The notes beneath the pieces are model-generated. The model had not been told where the DNA came from and ran no database searches. It saw nothing but the letters and a program-made list of their open reading frames with translations. This document shows positions 43,916-50,728 of a stretch of 64,000 nt of DNA, one piece after another. Origin of the DNA: an uncultured Gemmatimonadota bacterium (GTDB lineage: Bacteria; Gemmatimonadota; Gemmatimonadetes; Palauibacterales; Palauibacteraceae); NCBI GenBank assembly GCA_913043255.1, contig CAJWLK010000010.1, forward strand, positions 24,016 through 88,015. The letters run 5' to 3'. Numbering within the stretch: position 1 is the stretch's first letter; every line of letters starts with the position of its first letter. The translations under genes were made by a program, and so were the position numbers.

Positions 43916-45757
43916 CTAGCTGTTTTGACTCTTCAGCCAGGTGTCGATCGCCTGGCGTAGTGCAGGGAGACTGAGTGCACCGTTCTCAAGCACTCGGTCG
44001 TGGAACTCTGAGATACTGAATCGGTTACCCAGCCTTTGTTGTGCTTCAGCCCGGAGCCGAAGGATTTCGATTTGTCCAAGCTTATATGCAAGAGCTTGGG
44101 CAGGTGAGGTGATGTATCGATCCACTTCATTCTCGATATTTGCTTCCGCCAGTAACGTATTTTCTTCCAGGAACTGGATCGCTTGATCCCGTGTCCACCC
44201 GAAGGAATGAATCCCTGTGTCCACGACAAGTCGGCTTGCTCGCCAGGCCTCGTAGGACAAAAGTCCGAGTCGATCCAGATCACTAGAGTATAGTCCCATG
44301 TCATCAGCGAGCCTTTCCGAGTAGAGGGCCCACCCTTCAATAAAGGCCATTGTTCCTAGGTGTTTTCGGAAATCTGGGAGCCCTCTGACCTCCTGTGCGA
44401 TCGCTGTTTGTTGTTGATGGCCTGGGATTCCCTCATGAAACGTGAGCACTTCAGCTTGGTATCGGGGTCGAGTTTCTGGTTGATAGGTGTTCACGTAGTA
44501 AATGCCTGGGCGTGAGCCATCAGGAGCTGGTTCGCGGTAGTAAGCAAGCACACTTTGAGGTGCTTCATAGAGTGGAATCGGACGGATCACTAGCTCAGCC
44601 GTCGGCCGGATTCCAAACCAATTTGGCATCTCAGCTAAGGCGCGGTCGTATGCTGTTTGGGCCCCCTGAACAATTTCACCGGGCCAGCGAAAGTGCATGT
44701 CCGGATCTGACCGCAAGCGTGTTTGGATTTCTGCAAGGTCAGAGGTTCCAAGCACGTCCATGCCGAGGTCCGCAATCTCTGTATGCACTTGCTCGAGTTC
44801 AGTGGCCCCCAGCGAGTGTATCTCTTCTGGTGTGAGGTCTAGTGTTGTGAAATCTCGAATCTTTGCCAAATAACACTCGGCGCCTCCCGGTATCCCGCCG
44901 AGGCCCACGTCCCGACCTGTTCTAGAATACGGATACAACTCGTCCCGCAGGAAATTTCTAAAGCGAAAGTATGCTGGTTGGATTCGAGTAACCGCCGCCT
45001 CTCGGATGGCTTCTCGAAAATCGTGCCGGGTTCCCTCTGACCAACCATCAAGGTTGCTGCCTGCCGGCGCGTAGATGGGCCACTGCTCGACAGGTCGTTC
45101 AAGTAACGCGTCGAGCTGAACGATGGTACGATTCACTGAAACTCGAGCAGCTACAAGTCCCATCTCCATTCCAGAACGCAGGTTCGAGATGTGTTCATCG
45201 ATGTACTCGGGGATTGCATTCCAGCGGCGAATCATCCGCTCACCATCTACGGGGCTGTTAAGCGGTTGAGCTGTTACGATGTGTAGGAAGTCTAGCTGAA
45301 ACCCTTCGCGGTGATCCACAACCCAGACTGAGCGGTTGCAGGTCTGTTGAGCCATTTGACTCTGGAGTTGGTGTTCCAGTGCTAAATACGTAAGTCGATC
45401 ATTTGGAGAGAGAGATTCGATGTCGATTGCATTTAGGGTGGAAGATAAGGCTGAGACTTCCCTCCGCCTCGCTTCACGTCCCAGCGGTGTGATATCTCGC
45501 ACGCGGTCGTTTAATCGATTCTCGCCCAGATAGGTGGCCTGTAAAGGGTTCCAGTTGAGGTATGCATCCCAGAATCGGTCGGCTAATGCCGAGAGATCAC
45601 TAGGGTGAGGTTCTTCGATCTCTACCGAGCTTGGGCTGCACGCCAGAGTGCCTACCAACAAAATGGTGGAGGTGATAGGTGCTTTCAGTGTGTAATGTCT
45701 CAAAAGGCAGGACCGTAACTGAGGCTGTGGTGTTCTGTCTGTTCTTCTCGCGGTCAA
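43916..45757 (-). CDS. DUF885-family putative metallopeptidase lipoprotein
   Basis: 613 residues if started at TTG 45757, or 595 from TTG 45703, which fits a lipoprotein signal better (hydrophobic STILLVGTLAC, Cys at residue 40 of the long form). The mature protein is largely helical. It contains HEGIPGHQ at residues 441-448, the proposed zinc site of DUF885, and downstream EGWALYSERLADDMG and ASRLVVDTGIHSFGW with conserved Glu and His. Family members resemble gluzincin peptidases, but few have been characterised. Probably periplasmic. It is divergent from the selenoprotein operon, sharing the region with a 14-base palindrome. Confidence 0.85.
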   Translation of the reverse strand: MTARRTDRTPQPQLRSCLLRHYTLKAPITSTILLVGTLACSPSSVEIEEPHPSDLSALADRFWDAYLNWNPLQATYLGENRLNDRVRDITPLGREARRREVSALSSTLNAIDIESLSPNDRLTYLALEHQLQSQMAQQTCNRSVWVVDHREGFQLDFLHIVTAQPLNSPVDGERMIRRWNAIPEYIDEHISNLRSGMEMGLVAARVSVNRTIVQLDALLERPVEQWPIYAPAGSNLDGWSEGTRHDFREAIREAAVTRIQPAYFRFRNFLRDELYPYSRTGRDVGLGGIPGGAECYLAKIRDFTTLDLTPEEIHSLGATELEQVHTEIADLGMDVLGTSDLAEIQTRLRSDPDMHFRWPGEIVQGAQTAYDRALAEMPNWFGIRPTAELVIRPIPLYEAPQSVLAYYREPAPDGSRPGIYYVNTYQPETRPRYQAEVLTFHEGIPGHQQQTAIAQEVRGLPDFRKHLGTMAFIEGWALYSERLADDMGLYSSDLDRLGLLSYEAWRASRLVVDTGIHSFGWTRDQAIQFLEENTLLAEANIENEVDRYITSPAQALAYKLGQIEILRLRAEAQQRLGNRFSISEFHDRVLENGALSLPALRQAIDTWLKSQNS

Positions 45758-45837
45758 TCGCGTTGGTTCGTACTACCCCTGCATCTTAGATTTGTCGCGG
45801 AACATGTGGCATATAGGTGGGTCCTGGCAAAGGCCCG

Positions 45838-45851
45838 CACATTTAAATGTG
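45838..45851. promoter_or_regulatory. Perfect 14-base palindrome in the divergent promoter region
   Basis: CACATTTAAATGTG is exactly self-complementary and lies between the divergent DUF885 and OsmC-like genes, ending 52 bases before the latter start codon. Palindromes of this size are often dimeric-repressor sites. A TTGACC (45856-45861) stands just beside it and could be a -35 element of the operon, though no good -10 follows at the right distance. Confidence 0.35.
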
Positions 45852-45903
45852 ATCGGTTGACCTGACTTCACACGGCTTAGACCCTAGCCGACAGGGAGAA
45901 AAG

Positions 45904-46377
45904 ATGTCAGAAACGTTCTATACTTCGAGTGCACAAGTAAGAATAGTGGAAGGTGTCCACCGTCGTTCGACACTTGGAGACGGTACCGAATTCGATATGG
46001 GGGTTCATGGTGCTATTCGGTCACACTATCGGTTGGAGGGTAAGGAATTTCCCTTGCCCGTGGATTATCAGGTGGCAGCGACCGGTGGCTGAATGCTTGG
46101 AACTCTCAATGGCGCACTGGAAGTGCGCGGCATACGCCTAAACCCAGAGGATATCATCGCCGAAGTTGAAGGTGTTAATCGACTCCGTGGAGGTATTCCG
46201 CTGCTTGAAGAAATTGTGGTGCACTATCGGCTTCGCATCCCGGCAGAAATGCGTGGGACGGTGGATCGTGCGCTTGACCGGCATGCCTCGAAGTGTCCAT
46301 CGGCACTCGCCTTGAAGGGGGCTGTAGAGGTTCGATGGACGGCCAACATTGAGGAAAGAGTTGACAGATCGAAATGA
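45904..46377 (+). CDS. OsmC-family protein with in-frame TGA: predicted selenoprotein
   Basis: Read through the TGA at 46090-46092, the gene encodes 157 residues with the OsmC/Ohr fold, a family of thiol peroxidases reducing organic hydroperoxides. Residues 1-62 give the N-terminal strands (YRLEGKEFPLPVDYQVAATGG). The TGA is residue 63, and MLGTLNGALEVRGI continues the family central helix with no spacer. In OsmC the equivalent position is the peroxidatic cysteine (E. coli Cys59). The partner Cys131 (HASKCPSALALKG) aligns with the second catalytic cysteine. The downstream half has no ribosome site of its own, and a SECIS-like hairpin follows the TGA. The ATG at 45904 has a good AGGGAGA. The stop overlaps the next gene (ATGA). 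Standard gene calling would split it in two; a disrupted gene is the main alternative. Confidence 0.82.
46090..46133 (+). promoter_or_regulatory. Candidate bacterial SECIS element
   Basis: Directly 3' of the in-frame TGA, GCGCACT (46112-46118) pairs perfectly with AGTGCGC (46122-46128) around a GGA loop. The loop begins 26 bases after the TGA and starts with GG. A lower arm ATGC/GCAT (46093-46096 with 46130-46133) can also close. Stem length, a G in the first two loop positions and the distance agree with the general model for SelB-dependent UGA decoding. Confidence 0.7.
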
Positions 46378-46976
46378 ATCTTCTTGCTAGGTCACTCGTA
46401 CTCGTACTTCTTGGGGCGTTTGCCACCCTGGTGGGACAACGACTCTTCCTTGGAGAGTCTTCTGACGAGGAACGGTCAGCTTTGCTCCAAGAACTAGCCG
46501 CTCGTCAGAACGAACAAATGGCAAGGTTAACGTCGGTCGCAGAGGAACAAGCACGGACAACACAGGAGCTTACCCTGAACCGTTTCTATCGGCTCCAGGA
46601 GTTCCGTCAGTTCGGAACAGAAGGGTTGGCTCTCGCGTGGCTCGTGCCCGTTGAAAGGGGGAGTTCTGTTGACCTGCTTGGAGGTGCGGGGGGAAGTGCA
46701 GTGCGGATCCCTCGGCTCGCCATTGATGCTTCAGCGCGCACAACTTGGACCCAGGCAGCGCAACGTTTAGCGGCCCGTGAGGCCGATGTTGACTTGCGAA
46801 TATTCGCTGCTTTTGAGTCAGTGTTAGAGTTTGCGAATACACATCCGTGGCCAGATGGTTCGGGCCTTGAGGCGGGACGTCGGGCTGGTTGGACCAGGCC
46901 GGATGTAATAGAGGGTTGGCTCTCGTTAAATAGGACCCTCGTGTCTCGCGTCGACGGTTTGTTATCAGGTTTCTGA
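46374..46976 (+). CDS. Membrane-anchored coiled-coil protein of unknown function
   Basis: 200 residues with no family recognised. One N-terminal membrane anchor (about residues 4-25, LARSLVLVLLGAFATLVGQRLFL) is followed by a Glu/Gln-rich helical region (about 30-68, EERSALLQELAARQNEQMARL), probably a coiled coil. The globular rest has LALAWLVPVERGSSV and ends in helices (WLSLNRTLVSRVDGLLSGF). No cysteine is present, so it is not a direct haem or thiol partner. It is coupled by a four-base overlap to the selenoprotein gene and lies six bases before the FG-GAP lipoprotein, so it is part of the same operon. Confidence 0.7.
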   Translation: MNLLARSLVLVLLGAFATLVGQRLFLGESSDEERSALLQELAARQNEQMARLTSVAEEQARTTQELTLNRFYRLQEFRQFGTEGLALAWLVPVERGSSVDLLGGAGGSAVRIPRLAIDASARTTWTQAAQRLAAREADVDLRIFAAFESVLEFANTHPWPDGSGLEAGRRAGWTRPDVIEGWLSLNRTLVSRVDGLLSGF

Positions 46977-46981
46977 GAGAA

Positions 46982-49900
46982 GTGCCCAGCGTGTCTATGG
47001 TAGGATGTCGATTGCTCCTTGTTCCAATCTTGAGCGGAGGAATAGCATCTGCCTGTACTCCCGAAGACTTTACAGCGCTTGAGCAACCGGGCGAGTGGGT
47101 GGCACATGCGGACGGTCGCTGGCGCCCATTATCGGTGGCCGGGTTACGTCAAGCGGGGTTCACTCCAGTCCCGTCAGCGTGGTCGGGTGTCAGTTCGGCC
47201 AACACGCTGAGCGATTCAAGTCTTATTCAGAATCAGATGCGGGCGAATGGTTCGGGGGTCACAATTGGAGATGTCGATGGAGATCAACACCCTGATATTT
47301 ATCTGGCACGCCTCGACGGGCCGAGTACCCTTTATCGGAACCTGGGAGACTGGCGATTCGAGGATATTACAGATGCTAGCGGAGTGGCTGCGGAGGGACA
47401 GTTCTCAACAGGTGTTGCACTTGTCGATGTAGATGGAGATAGAGACCTCGATTTGATCCGTACGTCGATTGACGATGGAGCTTCGCTCCTACTTAATGAT
47501 GGAAACGGAAAGTTTTCTAAAGCCCCTGACTCTGGGCTTTTAGGTGACACTGGAGCCATGTCGATTGCGCTTGCGGATATCGATGGTGACGAAGATCTAG
47601 ATCTTTATATAACGAACTATAAACGTCGTTCTGTACTTGATTTGTACTCTCCCGAAGAGGCGGCTTTCCCAAACACGGTTGAAAGAACTGAGTCGGGGTT
47701 TAAGGTCAAGGATGAGTTCGAACCTCACTTTGAACTTGTGTGGCAGGGTGACAGAGTACGCCGCCTGGAAAAAGCTGAACCTGATAATCTGTATATAAAT
47801 GATGGGTCAGGTAGATTTCGGCATGTTCCATTTGATTCGGGAGCCTTTTTCGGCGAAGATGGGCTGCCAATCGAAAATGCCCTGCCTGAGTGGGGTTTGG
47901 CTGCTCGATTCGGAGATCTGGATGGAGATGGTGACCCTGATCTCTATGTGGCAAATGACCTGCAAAGCCCGGATCGCCTTTGGGTCAACCAAGGGGATGG
48001 GTCGTTTCGAGAGCTATCGTCTCGGGCGTTACGAACCACAAGTGCTTCGTCGATGGCGACCGATTTCTCGGATATTGATCGTGATGGGGACATCGACATA
48101 TTCACATTAGACATGTTGAGTCGTTCTTCGAGGTTAAGAAAAACGCAAGATCCAGTTTCACGTGTCCAACGAGTTCTCCCGGGCGAAATCAGAGGTGTCC
48201 AGCAGGTTACGCGTAATACCCTCCTGTTGAATCGTGGCGATGATAGCTACGCAGAGATCGCGAATTATTCTGGTGTAGAGGCATCAGATTGGTCGTGGTC
48301 TGCACTCTTCGTTGATGTCGACCTTGATGCGTACGAAGATATAATCATTGCGAATGGCCACATTTTAGATCTGATGGACGCAGACACGCAGATACAACTC
48401 CGGACTACCTTTCTTGATGATTGGCGGCAGGCGATTCTCCTCCACGAACCATTACCTCTTCGGAACGTGGCTTTTCGGAATGGAGGAGATCTTAAGTTTG
48501 AGGAGGTAGGGGTTGCTTGGGGCCTAGCAGGTGAACCTGACATTTCCCACGGTGCAGCGCTTGGGGATTTGGATGGTGACGGAGATCTGGACGCAGTTGT
48601 GAATCGACTTGATAAGCCCGCCTTATTACTCAGAAACGATTCTGATGCTCCGCGTCTGGCGGTTCGGTTGAGTGATCTCTCGCCAAACACGGCAGGAATA
48701 GGGGCCCATATTACTGTAGATATCCCGGGATTTCCGTCACAGAGTAAAGAGATATCGGCAGGCGGTGGATATTTGTCGAGTTCTGAGCCACTAGCAGTCT
48801 TTGCGATGGGGGAAGCAACTTCAGGAACGATCAGGGTCAGGTGGGCCAATGGACGTCTTTCGCATGTCTCCGTTGATGGCTCAAACCGCCTATATGAAGT
48901 CACTGCTCCGATTGCTACTAACTTGGATGTTGTGTCTAGCTCCGAATCAACCCTCAGCTCTGCGGAGGAGACTTTTCCTTGGTTCGTGGCAGATACAACC
49001 TTTGGCCCACTTCATGATGAGCCCGTATACGATGAGGTGTCGCGTCAACCACTTCTCCCGTCCCGACTGAGTCAAATGGGGCCGCAACTTGCTTGGCACG
49101 ATCTAGATTCGGATGGAGACCCCGATTTTCTTATGAGTGCTGGGTCGGGTGGGGCACCGGTACTGCTCCGAAATGATGGTAAAATCTTCACTCGTGTGGC
49201 TTTGTCTGGCCCGATCGCACCAGTGGATCAAACGGGAGTGATCCCGTTGCCTAATGGGCAGGGGGCGGTTCGAGTGATCCTAGGGTTGTCAAACTATGAG
49301 GCGCCTTCAAGTGAAGCTTCGACAGTTCCATCGATTATATCAGTCGAGTGGGGAACCAGTGCGGTTTCGGGGATGTCGATCGCCCCTCGCGTGCAGGGTT
49401 TGGTGTCGGGTAATGAGAGTTCGGTAGGACCACTAGCTATGGCTGATTACGATGGTGATGGCTGGCTAGACTTATTTGTGGGAGGACGTGTCATCCCAGG
49501 TCGGTATCCAACTGCTGCCACTTCCCGACTTTTTCGAGGTCGTCGCGATGGAGCTTTTGAGCCAGACCTGCGTGATCCTGATATCCAAAATATAGGACTC
49601 GTTGTTGGCGCTGTATTCTCGGACATTGATGTCGATGGGGACCCTGATCTTGTGCTGGCTCTTGAGTGGGGCTCGTTGCGTGTCCTTCGGAATGATCGAG
49701 GACGCTTTCGGGATGCGACGGTAGAGTTGGGTCTTTCTGATGCGCTGAGTAAATGGACTGCGGTATCGACGGGGGATTTCGATGCAGATGGACGTCCTGA
49801 CCTCATAGCTACTTCGTGGGGCGAGAATACGGAATACCAGGCAACGGTAGCCCACCCCTTAGAGGTCTATTTTGATGACGTAGACAGGAACGGAACCATA

Positions 49901-50728
49901 GAAGTTCTGGAGGCGCAGTATGACGCGCGGATAGGTGCATCATCTCCACTCATTGGGTTTGGGCGATTGAGTATGGCTTTGCCCTCAGTGATGAGCCGCA
50001 TCTTAAACTATGCGGAATACGCAGATGCTGATGTTGGTGATGCGCTAGGTATCTGGCCGGAAGGTCAGGCACAAGTGACCGGATTTGCCCACACTGTATT
50101 CCTCAATCGCGGTGATCATTTCGAATCCATGCCGCTTCCCAACGAAACTCAGTGGGCGCCATCATTAGGACTGGCGGTGGCCGATGCCAATGGGGATGGA
50201 TTTGACGATATATTCCTCGCACAAAATTTCTTCGCGACTGACGAGGACTCGCCCCGTTACGATTCGGGTCGTGGAATCTGGCTTCGTGGTGATGGGTCTG
50301 GAGGTCTGGAAGTGGTGCCGGCCAGGGAATCGGGAGTTTTGGCTTATGGTGATCAACGCGGTGTTTCCGTCGCCGATGTCGATGGTGATGGACGGATTGA
50401 TCTGGCTATTGGACAGAACGGAGCTAAGACTCTGTTGTACCGAAATGTGAGCGCGCGTCCTGGTCTCCGGGTTCGTCTAGTAGGTCCCCGGTCGAATCCG
50501 TACGCGATTGGGGCCGCCGTGCGCGTATTATATACGTCTTCAAAAGGGCCGGTTCGAGAAATTCGCGCTGGTTCAGGAACTGGTTCGCACGATGATCCAG
50601 TTCAGGTGCTTGGTTTGTCGAATGAGCCATTAGGGCTCGAAGTGCGATGGCCAGGTGGGCGTACTGAAGTTGTACAACTTCAGCAAGGACAGCGGTTCGT
50701 AACTGTCGAGTCAAATCGAAATGAATGA
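46982..50728 (+). CDS. CRTAC1-type FG-GAP/ASPIC lipoprotein, tandem modules
   Basis: 1248-residue lipoprotein; the signal ends in SGGIASAC. About thirteen FG-GAP repeats of the DxDxDG type occur (GDVDGDQHPDIYLA, ADIDGDEDLDLYI, GDLDGDGDLDAVV, ADVDGDGRIDLAI and others). They fall into two halves, each closed by an ASPIC/UnbV-like domain: one at about 545-650 (GAHITVDIPG...GGGYLSSSEP...VRWANGRLSHV), the other at about 1155-1245 (GAAVRVLY...AGSGTGSHDDP...VRWPGGRTEVV). The protein is thus an internal duplication. Such proteins are extracellular or periplasmic and of unknown activity. Start GTG 46982; GTG 46991 or ATG 46997 are alternatives. Overlaps the cytochrome gene by eight bases. Confidence 0.87.
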   Translation: MPSVSMVGCRLLLVPILSGGIASACTPEDFTALEQPGEWVAHADGRWRPLSVAGLRQAGFTPVPSAWSGVSSANTLSDSSLIQNQMRANGSGVTIGDVDGDQHPDIYLARLDGPSTLYRNLGDWRFEDITDASGVAAEGQFSTGVALVDVDGDRDLDLIRTSIDDGASLLLNDGNGKFSKAPDSGLLGDTGAMSIALADIDGDEDLDLYITNYKRRSVLDLYSPEEAAFPNTVERTESGFKVKDEFEPHFELVWQGDRVRRLEKAEPDNLYINDGSGRFRHVPFDSGAFFGEDGLPIENALPEWGLAARFGDLDGDGDPDLYVANDLQSPDRLWVNQGDGSFRELSSRALRTTSASSMATDFSDIDRDGDIDIFTLDMLSRSSRLRKTQDPVSRVQRVLPGEIRGVQQVTRNTLLLNRGDDSYAEIANYSGVEASDWSWSALFVDVDLDAYEDIIIANGHILDLMDADTQIQLRTTFLDDWRQAILLHEPLPLRNVAFRNGGDLKFEEVGVAWGLAGEPDISHGAALGDLDGDGDLDAVVNRLDKPALLLRNDSDAPRLAVRLSDLSPNTAGIGAHITVDIPGFPSQSKEISAGGGYLSSSEPLAVFAMGEATSGTIRVRWANGRLSHVSVDGSNRLYEVTAPIATNLDVVSSSESTLSSAEETFPWFVADTTFGPLHDEPVYDEVSRQPLLPSRLSQMGPQLAWHDLDSDGDPDFLMSAGSGGAPVLLRNDGKIFTRVALSGPIAPVDQTGVIPLPNGQGAVRVILGLSNYEAPSSEASTVPSIISVEWGTSAVSGMSIAPRVQGLVSGNESSVGPLAMADYDGDGWLDLFVGGRVIPGRYPTAATSRLFRGRRDGAFEPDLRDPDIQNIGLVVGAVFSDIDVDGDPDLVLALEWGSLRVLRNDRGRFRDATVELGLSDALSKWTAVSTGDFDADGRPDLIATSWGENTEYQATVAHPLEVYFDDVDRNGTIEVLEAQYDARIGASSPLIGFGRLSMALPSVMSRILNYAEYADADVGDALGIWPEGQAQVTGFAHTVFLNRGDHFESMPLPNETQWAPSLGLAVADANGDGFDDIFLAQNFFATDEDSPRYDSGRGIWLRGDGSGGLEVVPARESGVLAYGDQRGVSVADVDGDGRIDLAIGQNGAKTLLYRNVSARPGLRVRLVGPRSNPYAIGAAVRVLYTSSKGPVREIRAGSGTGSHDDPVQVLGLSNEPLGLEVRWPGGRTEVVQLQQGQRFVTVESNRNE

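Noticed and set aside
45904..46377. Two separate small genes, or an OsmC pseudogene with a nonsense mutation
   Set aside because: The halves share one frame with zero spacing, the second has no ribosome site, the stop falls exactly on the catalytic-cysteine position, and a SECIS-like hairpin follows. A random nonsense mutation would not be expected to coincide with all of these.
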